Origin: Kiritimatiellales bacterium
GTDB lineage: Bacteria > Verrucomicrobiota > Kiritimatiellia > Kiritimatiellales > Tichowtungiaceae
Reading direction: 5' to 3'
Length of the DNA stretch: 64,000 bases
NCBI GenBank assembly: GCA_041656295.1
Contig: JBBADV010000008.1
Location: 1-64,000 of the forward strand
Shown: positions 51,056 through 59,597 of the stretch, one piece after another
How the letters are laid out: each line of letters starts with the position of its first letter
How positions within the stretch are numbered: the first letter of the stretch is position 1
Notes under the pieces: generated by a model
Database searches by the model: none
What the model was told of the DNA's origin: nothing
Seen by the model: the letters and a program-made list of their open reading frames with translations, nothing else
Made by a program: the position numbers and the translations under genes

Positions 51056-54000
51056 TCAGCTATGCCGAACCAGTGCCAGAATTTCTTTGAGACGAGCGGA
51101 AGTGGTCTTGGCTTTGAGGCGGGGATAGAGATTATTGGGCATGACGGCTTTGCCGTTCCGCATAATGACAATACGTTCTTCGCTGACGCGGATGGATTGA
51201 ATTCCGGCGCGCGCGGCGGCAATCCGGATGCGCGCGATTTCAAACAGATGATGAACCGCTGCCGGCAATCTGCCGAAACGGTCGGCAAACTCCTTTTTCA
51301 GTTCGCGGACCTCATGTTCGGTGGCAAGCGACGCGACGCGCCCATAAAGTTTGACGCGCATATTTTCGTCATCAATGTAGCTGTATGGGATGTAGGCGGC
51401 ATTGTGCGGATCGCCGGTTGCCGGCGAGCGGTCGAGAAAATCAAGGTCGACAGAGACATCGATGATCGGCGGAATTTTTTCCCCCTGCAGGCGCGCGACG
51501 CTGCGCTTAAGCAGTTGACAGTATAAATCGAATCCGATGGCGGCGATGTGTCCGCTTTGCTGTGCGCCGAGCAGATTGCCGGCGCCGCGTATTTCAAGGT
51601 CGCGCATGGCGATGCGAAACCCGGTGCCGTACCCGGTATATTTTTTGAGCGCTTCGATGCGCCGGCGCGAGTCGTCGGTGAGAATTCCGCCGGGCGGCAG
51701 CAACAGGAAGGCGTAGGCTTTTTGCCGCGCGCGGCCGACGCGCCCGCGCAGCTGATAAAGCTCGGCGAGTCCGAAACGATCGGCATGGTCAATGATGATT
51801 GTATTAACGCGCGGAATATCGACGCCGCTTTCAACAATGGTGGTACAGACCAGTACATCGAACAGTCCGCGCACGAAGCGGTGCATGACCTCAGAGAGTT
51901 CACGCTCATTCATCTGTCCGTGAGCAAATTCAATGCGTGCTTCAGGGACGAGTTTTTGAATTCCGGCGGTGACATTACCAATGGATTGTACGCGGTTGTG
52001 CAGATAGAAAACCTGCCCGTCGCGCGCGAGTTCATGGCGGATGGCCTCGGTGACGATGTCGTCATGGTATTCAAGCACGATGGTTTCGACGGGCTGACGT
52101 TCCTGCGGCGGCGTTTGAATAATGCTCATATCGCGCGCGCCGGTCAGGCTCATGTACAATGTGCGCGGAATCGGCGTGGCACTGAGTGTTAACACATCCA
52201 CCTGCTGCCGCAACAGTTTTAAATGTTCTTTGGCGCGCACGCCGAAGCGCTGCTCTTCGTCAATGATCACGAGTCCGAGATCAGCAAACTGAACATCTTT
52301 TGAAACGAGCCGGTGTGTGCCGATGGCGATGTGCGCCACGCCGGCGCGCAACCGCGCGATGGATTCGTTCTGCTGCTGTTTAGTGCGGAATCGGCTGAGC
52401 ATTTCGATGCGGACGGGGTAGGCGGCCATGCGTTCGGAAAAGGTGTCAAAATGCTGCTGCGCAAGGATAGTAGTCGGGACGAGCAGGGCAACCTGCCTGC
52501 CTTCCATTACCATTTTAAATGCGGCGCGCATCGCGACTTCGGTTTTGCCGTACCCGGCATCGCCGCAAATTAAACGGTCCATCGGCTGTTCAGATTCGAG
52601 ATCGGCTTTTACTGCGTTGATGGCGGCAAGCTGGTCCGGTGTTTCCAGATATGGAAACGCATTTTCAAACTCGTTCTGCCAGTGTGTATCCGGTCGGCAC
52701 GAAACTCCTTTTTTGAGTGCGCGCGCGGCCTGTGTTTCGAGCAGCGCCGCCGCTAAATCTTCAATGGCGTCCTGCGCCGATTTACGTTCGTTCTGCCAGC
52801 GGTGTCCTTTTAAGCTGTGCAACGCCGGCGCAGCGTTGCCGAGTCCAACGTAGCGCGTGAGCAGGTGCGCCTGTGCGGTCGGCAGATACATACGTGCTCC
52901 GGCGGCGTATTCAATAAGCAACATCTCCTGCCGGCGCCCGGACATTTCCATTTCGACGAGACCCATGTATCTGCCGATGCCGTGATCGACATGTACAACC
53001 AGCTCGCCGGGCTGAATATCCGCCCATTCTGCAATGCGCATGCCGGAAATCTGCTGCTGTTTTTTATTGCGCCGGACGTGCGCAGTTTTGGCGGCATAGC
53101 CGTAAATATCCGCCTCGGTGATGAAGAGGCGGTTTTCGTGTTTGGAAATAAAGCTGCCGTGCAGCAATCCAACGTGCAGCTGGATTGCGAATTTCCGATT
53201 CCTGATTTCCGATTTTCGATTTTTTAATTCTGAACTCTGAACTCCGAACTCTGAACCAAAATACGCCTCTTTGAGGCGATCAAGTGCGCCGGGCGTTTCC
53301 ATGTAGATGTCGATACGCCAGTTGTTCCTGGCGAGTTTTTCGAGCGAATCGAAAAAGAGCTTGCGCTGCTGTTCGAGCCTGTCCGGCGTATTCAGTTCGC
53401 TGACGGGTTTCAGATGGGTGTCATAAAAACCGAGGCCGGTATCAATTGCGCTGCTGGTGACATCGCCGATGAAAATCGCGGGATGCGGCGAGGAGGCCGC
53501 GTCTACATTGCTGAAAATATAAACGGTGTTTTCCGGCAGAAGCTGTGCGAATGGAATGGTTCCCTCGGCATTGAGCGGCAGGAGTTCAATCGCATCTGTT
53601 TTTTCAATCGAGCGCTGTGATTCTGGATCGAATGTGCGAATGCTTTCAACGTCGTTGCCGAAAAATTCAATGCGGACGGGCAGGGGAAAGAGCGGCGGCC
53701 AGACATCAAGTATTCCGCCGCGTCGTGCGGCGTCGCCTTTGGCATAGACTTCAATGCCGAAATTGTAGCCGGATGCTTCAAGCTGCGCGGCGACTTCATC
53801 GGGAGAAATATGCGAATTGTGCGAAAGTTTTACGGGATTACCGAGATACGGGAATGTCCCTGATAAACAGGGTTCAACCGTGATAATTATAAAAGTGTGC
53901 GCGTCATTTTTCTGTTCGAGAGACCGTACGGTTTCGAGGCGTGCACTGTGCGCATCCATATCATCTTTATCAAATGGAGGCAGGGTGAAAATTGGCATAT

Positions 54001-54193
54001 CCGGAGCCAGCGTCCGGAAACTTTCGGCAAGTTTTTCGAGTGACGGCAGCGAATCGGCAATCCAAAGCTGCTGCCGGAATCTGTTTTTTTGCAGCGCTGT
54101 TCCCAAATATGCCTGCGCCGCCGGCGGCATAGACGGCAGCCGGCAATGATTATTTTTCAGAGCAGAAAAAAGCGCTGACAGATTTACGTTCAC
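51056..54193 (-). CDS. mfd: Transcription-repair coupling factor
   Basis: Removes RNA polymerase stalled at DNA lesions and recruits UvrA. The 1045-residue protein (slightly short) has a UvrB-like N-terminal module, an RNA-polymerase interaction domain (about 395-455: GELVVHVDHGIGRYMGL), a translocase with Walker A CGDAGYGKTEVA (about 545) and DEEQRFGV (about 648), the motif RGRVGRARQKAYA, and a TRCF C-terminal domain. The start codon is GTG. Residues ~312-336 (GSEFGVQSSEL, NRKSEIRNRKFAI) are a translated intergenic repeat of exactly 25 codons. A second repeat-like patch (VDAASSPHP) lies near residue 232. Confidence 0.95.
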   Translation of the reverse strand: MNVNLSALFSALKNNHCRLPSMPPAAQAYLGTALQKNRFRQQLWIADSLPSLEKLAESFRTLAPDMPIFTLPPFDKDDMDAHSARLETVRSLEQKNDAHTFIIITVEPCLSGTFPYLGNPVKLSHNSHISPDEVAAQLEASGYNFGIEVYAKGDAARRGGILDVWPPLFPLPVRIEFFGNDVESIRTFDPESQRSIEKTDAIELLPLNAEGTIPFAQLLPENTVYIFSNVDAASSPHPAIFIGDVTSSAIDTGLGFYDTHLKPVSELNTPDRLEQQRKLFFDSLEKLARNNWRIDIYMETPGALDRLKEAYFGSEFGVQSSELKNRKSEIRNRKFAIQLHVGLLHGSFISKHENRLFITEADIYGYAAKTAHVRRNKKQQQISGMRIAEWADIQPGELVVHVDHGIGRYMGLVEMEMSGRRQEMLLIEYAAGARMYLPTAQAHLLTRYVGLGNAAPALHSLKGHRWQNERKSAQDAIEDLAAALLETQAARALKKGVSCRPDTHWQNEFENAFPYLETPDQLAAINAVKADLESEQPMDRLICGDAGYGKTEVAMRAAFKMVMEGRQVALLVPTTILAQQHFDTFSERMAAYPVRIEMLSRFRTKQQQNESIARLRAGVAHIAIGTHRLVSKDVQFADLGLVIIDEEQRFGVRAKEHLKLLRQQVDVLTLSATPIPRTLYMSLTGARDMSIIQTPPQERQPVETIVLEYHDDIVTEAIRHELARDGQVFYLHNRVQSIGNVTAGIQKLVPEARIEFAHGQMNERELSEVMHRFVRGLFDVLVCTTIVESGVDIPRVNTIIIDHADRFGLAELYQLRGRVGRARQKAYAFLLLPPGGILTDDSRRRIEALKKYTGYGTGFRIAMRDLEIRGAGNLLGAQQSGHIAAIGFDLYCQLLKRSVARLQGEKIPPIIDVSVDLDFLDRSPATGDPHNAAYIPYSYIDDENMRVKLYGRVASLATEHEVRELKKEFADRFGRLPAAVHHLFEIARIRIAAARAGIQSIRVSEERIVIMRNGKAVMPNNLYPRLKAKTTSARLKEILALVRHS
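53184..53258. repeat. 75-bp repeat text inserted in frame in mfd
   Basis: On plus it reads ATTGCGAATTTCCGATTCC, TGATTTCCGATTTTCGATT, then TTCTGAACTCTGAACTCCG and AACTCTGAACC. These words match intergenic repeats elsewhere (for instance ACTCTCAATTG/AACTGAAAACTCCG near 555 and AATCGGAAATCGG near 29610). The length is a multiple of three and no stop is created. Confidence 0.75.
53485..53506. repeat. GCGGCGAGGAGGCCGCGTCTAC element inside mfd
   Basis: 20 of 22 positions match the intergenic hairpin element at 591-612. It encodes VDAASSP in mfd on the minus strand. Confidence 0.55.
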
Positions 54194-54238
54194 GCCTAAG
54201 AAATACCACGGGGCGGGAGAAATGTAATTTTAAATATG

Positions 54239-54715
54239 TTAGTGCCGGCGCATGGCACGTCTGGCTTCAAGGTCAGCAGTTTTTTGCTTGAGCGTTTCGC
54301 GCTTATCTACTGTATCTTTGCCTTTGCACAGCGCAATCTCGATTTTCACGCGGCCGCCTTTTAAATAAACTTTAAGCGGAACAACCGTCAGTCCCTTTTC
54401 GTTCACTTTGCTTTGCAACCGGATAATTTCACGTTTATGCAGTAGCAGCCGGCGCGGACGGGCCGGGCTGTGATTGAATACATTGCCGTGATCATACGGT
54501 TGAACTGTCATTTGCAGCAGTTCTGCCTGTCCATTAGTCAGATTGACATAAGCTTCATCGATCCGGACGTGTCCCTGCCGGATAGATTTCACTTCGGTAC
54601 CTCGCAGTTCAATTCCGGCTTCAAATTTTTCCAGTACAAAAAAATCCCGAAAAGCCTTCCGGTTTGTGGTTAACACGCCGGATGCGCCCCGGGATTCCTG
54701 CTTTTTAGAAGACAT
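54239..54715 (-). CDS. smpB: SsrA-binding protein
   Basis: Binds tmRNA and brings it to stalled ribosomes. The 158-residue protein has all family blocks: FFVLEKFEAGIELRGTEVKS, GHVRIDEAYV, GNVFNHSPARPRRLLLHKRE, and YLKGGRVKIEIALCKGKDTVDKR with a basic tail (ARRAMRRH). I chose the ATG at 54715. A longer in-frame start would add 19 residues translated from an AT-rich repeat. No ribosome binding site is visible because that repeat fills the upstream gap. I did not find an ssrA gene in the window. Confidence 0.95.
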   Translation of the reverse strand: MSSKKQESRGASGVLTTNRKAFRDFFVLEKFEAGIELRGTEVKSIRQGHVRIDEAYVNLTNGQAELLQMTVQPYDHGNVFNHSPARPRRLLLHKREIIRLQSKVNEKGLTVVPLKVYLKGGRVKIEIALCKGKDTVDKRETLKQKTADLEARRAMRRH

Positions 54716-54806
54716 GAAATTTAAAAATTCGAAATTAAAAACCCGCAGCACGAAACAATTTTCTAAATTCAAATTTGTTTCGAATTTCTAAATTCGGATT
54801 TCGTGC
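54716..54806. repeat. AT-rich AAATTCGAAATT-word repeat
   Basis: TTTAAAAATTCGAAATTAAA, then GCACGAAACAATTTTC, AAATTCAAATTTG and TTTCGAATTTCTAAATTCGG. It fills the gap between rpoZ and smpB and resembles 4363-4415. Confidence 0.55.
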
Positions 54807-55067
54807 TTATAAAATAATATCCGGTCCTTCATCGAACGTATCATACGAAGAACTGAAATCAACCGGCGTAACGCCCATTTCGACCGTCAGCTTGCCCTCA
54901 ACGATTTCTTTAAGGACGATATCATGGTTGTCCTGCTCCGGATGATCCGGCTTTACCATCGGGCGCTCACCGCGGTTCAACTGGCGGGTACGATAAGAAA
55001 CAAGGTTCACCAGCGTAGGAATACTGCCGATTTTCTCTTCCGCTTTAGTCAGATATTCAAAATTCAT
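54807..55067 (-). CDS. rpoZ: RNA polymerase omega subunit-like protein
   Basis: An 86-residue protein whose first half (MNFEYLTKAEEKIGSIPTL, then VNLVSYRTRQLNRGERPMV) matches the omega subunit pattern: a helix followed by VxxVSxRARQLxxGxxPxV. The second half has the expected acidic helix (IVLKEIVEGKLTVE) and an Asp-rich end. Omega helps assemble RNA polymerase. I chose the ATG at 55067 after GAGAGA; a longer frame upstream has no family match. It lies upstream of smpB on the same strand. Confidence 0.8.
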   Translation of the reverse strand: MNFEYLTKAEEKIGSIPTLVNLVSYRTRQLNRGERPMVKPDHPEQDNHDIVLKEIVEGKLTVEMGVTPVDFSSSYDTFDEGPDIIL

Positions 55068-55447
55068 AATGAGTTCTCTCTTTTTCCAGAAAAACAAAAG
55101 TGCAGAACTGTATGTTGTGCAGCTGTGTGCGTCAACAGTTAATTTGTCAAAGACCGCACGGTTTCTATATGATTTTGAGGCAAAACCCCGATGGACAGAC
55201 GGCAAAACAAATCAAACCGCCAGTGCCGGTGTTTGTAATTCGCGGCGAGTGTATTCGCCGGCGGCGATATCTGCTGCCGGAATCCTTGCTGTTTTCATGT
55301 GCCCAGCGCCAAAAAAGTAATATAACACACTCCGCCGCGCCGCGCATAGCAAGCGCGGCAGGCGAGGCTCAGTAAAACGGGCAGATTGGATACGTTAGAT
55401 GTCACATCCAATATCGCAGTATCCACTATTTGCTGCATTTGAATTAG
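55068..55447. other. 380-bp gap between the CBS gene and rpoZ
   Basis: No gene I can support. On minus, TTGCTA and TTATAT about 17 bases apart (about 55350-55315) could be a promoter leading to a short frame MKTARIPAADIAAGEY that ends after 28 codons, too little to call. The strand-asymmetric GCGGC/GCCGC run near 55340-55365 can fold. Confidence 0.3.
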
Positions 55448-55885
55448 TTATAGACCGAAGCCGGCAATGTAGCTTTGCAGGTTTTTAATGAGAAATTCTT
55501 TTTCCTGTATGGTGAATTTCACGATGTCACCGATAGAAATGATCCCTACAACCTGTTCGTTTTCAATTACCGGTAGATGGCGGATGCGTTTTTCTGTCAT
55601 CGATTCCATACAGTTTTCAAGTCCGGTGTCCGGCGTTACTGTGGTAAGATCAGCAGACATAATATCGCTGACTTTCACTTCGGCACCGTCTTTGTTTTTT
55701 AAATAAACCTTACGGATAAAATCGCGCTCAGAAAGAATTCCCGCCAGTTTGCCGTCCTCCATGACCAGCGCCGTGCCGGCAGATTTCTGCGCCATTTTTG
55801 CAATCGCATCGCGCACAGACGATTCAGGACTGACGGTGATCAAGTCGCCGCCTTTTGCTTCGAGGAGCTGCCTAACTTTTGTCAT
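55448..55885 (-). CDS. Paired CBS-domain protein
   Basis: A 145-residue cytoplasmic protein made of two CBS motifs: first about 8-62 (VSPESSVRDAIAKMAQKSAG, LVMEDGKLAGILSERDFIRK), second about 72-130 (MSADLTTVTPDTGLENCMES, RHLPVIENEQVVGIISIGDI). Such pairs bind adenosine nucleotides (AMP, ATP, SAM, NAD) and regulate partners, but a partner is not evident here. AAGGAA precedes the ATG. It lies 53 bases downstream of the TrmH gene on the same strand. Confidence 0.93.
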   Translation of the reverse strand: MTKVRQLLEAKGGDLITVSPESSVRDAIAKMAQKSAGTALVMEDGKLAGILSERDFIRKVYLKNKDGAEVKVSDIMSADLTTVTPDTGLENCMESMTEKRIRHLPVIENEQVVGIISIGDIVKFTIQEKEFLIKNLQSYIAGFGL

Positions 55886-55938
55886 CCGGGATTCCTTTCT
55901 CTGTTAAAATTACTGCCAATGATAGTCCGCGCAGCCGT

Positions 55939-56712
55939 TTATCGCAAGTTCTGTTGCATAGCGAACATACAGACCCCGCCGGCGACCGCCGCATTCAATG
56001 ATTCCACCGCCGGTGACATCGGGATGGAAATTCCGCGTGCCGCATGCCGCAGAACTTCTGGCGAAACACCGCGTGCCTCGCTGCCGACCGCCAGTACATT
56101 TTTTTCACCGAACGTCATGGTGCTCAACTCTTCACCGCCGCTCACTACGGTGGACAGCAGTTCATAGCCTCCGGAATGTATTAAATCAAAAATTCCGGCA
56201 TCGACCGTCCAGTGCGGCATCAGCGGCAGTGTACCCATTGTTGCACGGACAGTTTTCGGATTAAAAATTTCCACCGTATCGCCGTATAAGAAAATTCCGC
56301 TAAATCCGAATGCCGCTGCTGTGCGGATCAGTGTGCCGAGGTTCCCCGGATCTGTAATATGATCAGCCAGCAGAAAATTTCCGTGTACCGGAAATTCTGT
56401 AAACGGCACGCCGGAAAACTCAACCACACCCAGCACTCCCTGCGATGTTTTACAATCCGACAACTGTTCCATGAATTCGTGCGGGATCCGGTACACCTCC
56501 GGTACCGCTGGAATCCCTGTCACATCCGTTTGATTCGAGATCCAGACTTCTTTTAATTGGTATTGCGGCAGGATTCCGGCGCCGGAAAATACTGACAGCG
56601 CACGCACGCTCTCAATTAAAAAACACGACGATTCCTGCCGCGCTTTTTTTGATTTCAGCAGCATGCGCAACCGTTTTAGTTTTGCATTATCTTTCGATAA
56701 AATCGTTTTCAT
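55939..56712 (-). CDS. TrmH/SpoU-family RNA 2'-O-methyltransferase
   Basis: A 257-residue enzyme with an N-terminal RNA-binding region (SKDNAKLKRLRMLLKSKKAR; CFLIESVRAL) and the SPOUT methyltransferase fold: HITDPGNLGTLIRTAAAFG (motif 1), AVGSEARGVS (motif 2) and IPMSPAVESLNAAVAGGV (motif 3). It methylates ribose in rRNA or tRNA using SAM. The RlmB/YsgA-like type is likely; exact target unknown. Its start is followed upstream by a 330-base repeat-filled gap shared with the divergent murB. Confidence 0.92.
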   Translation of the reverse strand: MKTILSKDNAKLKRLRMLLKSKKARQESSCFLIESVRALSVFSGAGILPQYQLKEVWISNQTDVTGIPAVPEVYRIPHEFMEQLSDCKTSQGVLGVVEFSGVPFTEFPVHGNFLLADHITDPGNLGTLIRTAAAFGFSGIFLYGDTVEIFNPKTVRATMGTLPLMPHWTVDAGIFDLIHSGGYELLSTVVSGGEELSTMTFGEKNVLAVGSEARGVSPEVLRHAARGISIPMSPAVESLNAAVAGGVCMFAMQQNLR

Positions 56713-57046
56713 AAAATCATCTTACATTTATTTAATCGCGGATAACACGGATGAAAACGGATTTTTTACACAGAGATAACAGAGGAAATTGAGATTTTTT
56801 GACAGGATTAATAGCATTGTAGATTTCTGATTGCCAATTGCTGATTTGTTTTTGTGTATCTTGTGTTTTTCGTGGTTAAAAAATCTCTTTTTCCATCCGC
56901 TTATATCAGCATGATCCACGGTAAAAAATATTCTTTTTTATTCGCGTTCATTGCTGCTTTGCTGCCCGGCATTCGCCGTGTCGTCCTTCGAATCGCGGTT
57001 AAGAATTTCTATTTTCTTTGCGTCTCTGCGCGGTTAATGTCCTCGC
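56713..57046. repeat. Repeat-text gap between trmH-type gene and murB
   Basis: No gene seen. From 56730 the text runs ATCGCGGATAACACGGATG, ACACAGAGATAACAGAGG, TTTTTTGACAGGATTAATAG, TGATTGCCAATTGCTGATTTG, CTTGTGTTTTTCGTGGTTAA and CTTTGCGTCTCTGCGCGGTTAA. It shares words with 29200-29690 and 760-820. The murB and trmH-type promoters must lie within it. Confidence 0.7.
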
Positions 57047-57991
57047 ATGAATTGTTATTTAGAAATTCAGAAAAAATTTCCGACACTGGATGTGCGCAAA
57101 ACTCAACCGTTGCGTGAATTCACCACCTTCCGGCTTGGCGGTTCATGTCCGCTCTTTATCAATAACCCTGCCGCCGCTGAGCTGCCGGAAATTATTCAGC
57201 TGCTTAACCGCGCCGGAATGCCGTTCATCATCATCGGGCAGGGGTCTAATCTCGTGATTTCCGATGCCGGACTCGATTGTGCCGTAATCCGCTTCTGCTC
57301 AGAAGTGCCGGAAATGTTCATTGCCGGGAAACAGATTACAGTTGCCGGCAATACACTGCTTGACGATTTCGTACGTTATACCATCGAAAAAAACGCCGGC
57401 GATATATCTTACTGTGCCGGCATCCCCGGCACTGTCGGCGGAGGCATTGCCGGCAATGCCGGTGCATTCGGCCGCGCACTTGGTGATCACCTCATTTCCG
57501 TTGAACTGCTCGACACTGCCGGTGAAATTCACACCGTTTTTAACTCCGGACTCGAATTTTCCTATCGCCATTCGAAACTTAAAAAAACCGCCGGTGTCAT
57601 TCTGTCCGCCACGTTCGAACTGCCGCCGGCAGAAAGAGAATTTCTAATTTCAGAACGTGCGCGGATTTTAGAATTCCGGCGTACGCACCACCCCGACTGG
57701 CGCACAACGCCGTGCGCCGGAAGTGTTTTTCGTAATGTCGAACCCACCTCCGGATTATCGGCAGATGGGCGCCGGAAAGCCGCCGGCTGGTTTCTGGCGC
57801 AGTCCGGCGTCTGCGGCATGAAAACCGGCGGCGCATACATTTATGAAAAGCATGCCAACATCATCATTGCCGATTCAACCTGCACTGCCGACGATGTTCA
57901 TCAGCTCGTTGAAAAAATGGCCGGCGCCGTAAAACAAAAATTTAATATCGAGCTTATTCCTGAAGTCCGCTTTCTTGGAAAATTCAGTTGA
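57047..57991 (+). CDS. murB: UDP-N-acetylenolpyruvoylglucosamine reductase
   Basis: Reduces the enolpyruvyl group to lactyl, making UDP-MurNAc for peptidoglycan; cytoplasmic FAD enzyme. The 314-residue length is normal. Motifs: TFRLGGSC, IIGQGSNLVISD (FAD), YCAGIPGTVGGGIAGNAGAFG, YRHSKLKK, and CAGSVFRN with the catalytic Ser (about residue 225), then SGVCGMKTGGAYIYEKHANI. The YRHSxLK-type active site and size fit the Staphylococcus/Bacillus-like type. No ribosome binding site precedes the ATG. It is convergent with ldhA. Confidence 0.95.
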   Translation: MNCYLEIQKKFPTLDVRKTQPLREFTTFRLGGSCPLFINNPAAAELPEIIQLLNRAGMPFIIIGQGSNLVISDAGLDCAVIRFCSEVPEMFIAGKQITVAGNTLLDDFVRYTIEKNAGDISYCAGIPGTVGGGIAGNAGAFGRALGDHLISVELLDTAGEIHTVFNSGLEFSYRHSKLKKTAGVILSATFELPPAEREFLISERARILEFRRTHHPDWRTTPCAGSVFRNVEPTSGLSADGRRKAAGWFLAQSGVCGMKTGGAYIYEKHANIIIADSTCTADDVHQLVEKMAGAVKQKFNIELIPEVRFLGKFS

Positions 57992-58006
57992 GCAGAGTTT
58001 TGTTTT

Positions 58007-59050
58007 TCAAAAACAGCGTCCGGTTTTTTTATGCAGGCATTCCGGCTTTTCGCAACGGTAACAGATCTCATTTAGAAGCGGTTTATTGTCGAAATAATCC
58101 CGGATGTTATGCAGCGTTGTTTCGGCGATGTTTTCAAGCGCCTCTCGAGTGAAAAATGCCTGATGCGCCGTGACGAGCACGTTTGGAAATGTCAACAGGC
58201 GCGCGAGGACATCATCGGTCAGGATTTCACTGGAATGATCTTCGAAGAAATATTGATCCTCCTCTTCGTAGACATCGAGCCCGGCGCAACCGATTTTTTG
58301 CGATTTCAACGCATTAATCAGATCCTTTGTTTTAATCAGTCCGCCGCGACTGGTGTTAATGAGCATCACACCCTGTTTCATTTTTCCAAGGCTTTCGGCG
58401 TTAATCAGGTGTTTTGTTTCTTTGGTCAGCGGACAATGCAGACTGATGATATCAGACTCTCTATAAAGTTCGTCGAGCGAGACATAATCCGCGCCGGCGT
58501 TTGCCGCCCATTCCTTATTCGGGAATACATCATACACCAGCACACGCATGCCGAACCCCTGCAGAATTTTTACAAGAATCTGCCCGATACGTCCGGTGCC
58601 GATCACGCCGGCGGTTTTGCCATTGAGATCAAATCCGAGCAGGCCGTTCAGCGAAAAATTACTGTCGCGCGTGCGAATAAACGACCGGTAAATTTTCCGG
58701 TTCAGCGAAAGAATCATGGCGGCAGCATGTTCAGCAACGGCGTACGGCGAATAGGCCGGCACGCGCACCACATGAATCCTTTCATATGCCGTTTCCAGAT
58801 CCACATTATTGTAGCCGGCACTGCGCATAGCAATCAGACGGATCCCGTTCTGATGCAGCGATTGCAGTACGTCTGCTGAAATTTCATCGTTTACAAATGC
58901 ACAGACTGCATCATAACCCGCTGCGAGCGACACCGTATCTTTTGTCAGCCGGTTATTGATATATTTTAACTGAAAGCCATAGCGCTCATTTGCACGGTTA
59001 AACGATTCACGGTCGTACGGCTTTGCATCAAAAAACATAATTTTTTTCAT
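58007..59050 (-). CDS. ldhA: D-lactate dehydrogenase-type 2-hydroxyacid dehydrogenase
   Basis: Interconverts pyruvate and D-lactate with NADH in the cytoplasm. The 347-residue protein has MRSAGYNNVDL, the Rossmann motif GVIGTGRIGQ, LHCPLTKETKHLI, NTSRGGLIKT with the catalytic Arg, a Glu in GLDVYEEE, and the catalytic His in VTAHQAFFT. These match the LdhA branch well. Unusually, the last 20 residues hold four cysteines (CYRCEKPECLHKKTGRCF), a pattern that could bind a metal; their role is unknown to me. It faces murB. Confidence 0.93.
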   Translation of the reverse strand: MKKIMFFDAKPYDRESFNRANERYGFQLKYINNRLTKDTVSLAAGYDAVCAFVNDEISADVLQSLHQNGIRLIAMRSAGYNNVDLETAYERIHVVRVPAYSPYAVAEHAAAMILSLNRKIYRSFIRTRDSNFSLNGLLGFDLNGKTAGVIGTGRIGQILVKILQGFGMRVLVYDVFPNKEWAANAGADYVSLDELYRESDIISLHCPLTKETKHLINAESLGKMKQGVMLINTSRGGLIKTKDLINALKSQKIGCAGLDVYEEEDQYFFEDHSSEILTDDVLARLLTFPNVLVTAHQAFFTREALENIAETTLHNIRDYFDNKPLLNEICYRCEKPECLHKKTGRCF

Positions 59051-59142
59051 GCCGGCACGTTATCAAGCCTGGACGGCATAAACAAATTTTTACGGCAGAA
59101 ATCAGTTTGTTATGAAAAAACGGTTCGTCACGGAAGAGCGTC

Positions 59143-59262
59143 TCAGAACTGCCTTTGCGTTGCGAGATCGGGCAGGCCGTAGATTTTCAGATACTCGGCG
59201 CGGTATCTGTACGCCTGTCTCATCAGCCATCCGATTTTATTATTAAACTTTTCTTGAGAGGC
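59143..59262 (-). pseudogene. C-terminal remnant of an ISL3-type transposase
   Basis: About 35 codons (NASQEKFNNKIGWLMRQAYR, then YRAEYLKIYGLPDLATQRQF) resemble the C-terminus of ISL3-family transposases, where FNNKIKxLKRQAYGFRDxEYFKLKI is characteristic. A few bases between YR and AEYL seem lost. The rest of the transposase, terminal inverted repeats and target duplications are not found. The preceding 50 codons on this frame show no family match. Confidence 0.5.
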
Positions 59263-59542
59263 GTTGCTCAGATATCCGTCCTCAGTAGCCGGGGAATTCT
59301 CTCCAGATGTCGCCGGATGCTTTTGGTCATGTGGCGCAGGCAGTGCGCTCCGCTCGCCGCGGTGCTCTGCCGCTAGACTGAGCAATCCAAGCCTGGTGAT
59401 CATTTTATCATTTACTCTCATCTCTGTTATTCCTGTTCATTCCGGCATCCAGGCCGGCGGGTGTTATTTTTTTTGACCCCGACAGGGGTAATATTTTTCT
59501 GCCTGACTGTCTGATCTGATTGCGACTGATACAGTTCTAAAT

Positions 59543-59584
59543 TTTCGACTTTCAAGCTTTTGACTTTCAGACTTACGACCTTTA
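59543..59584. repeat. GACTTT-word repeat (copy D, one half)
   Basis: TTCGACTTTCAAGC, TTTTGACTTTCAGAC and TTACGACC form the right half of the inverted elements at 5283, 15036 and 16993. It ends 13 bases before the gltX ATG. Confidence 0.6.
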
Positions 59585-59597
59585 AACTCCGCTGCTT

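Noticed and set aside
51548..52192. 214-codon frame antisense to mfd
   Set aside because: Shadow of mfd; no start signal or homologous pattern.
55165..55347. 60-codon minus-strand frame and a 28-codon frame upstream of rpoZ
   Set aside because: Neither shows a ribosome site or a known motif; noted only as part of the gap.
59263..59421. N-terminal half of the 92-codon frame upstream of the transposase remnant
   Set aside because: The residues (EHRGERSALPAPHDQKH and on) match nothing I know and look like random reading upstream of the true remnant.
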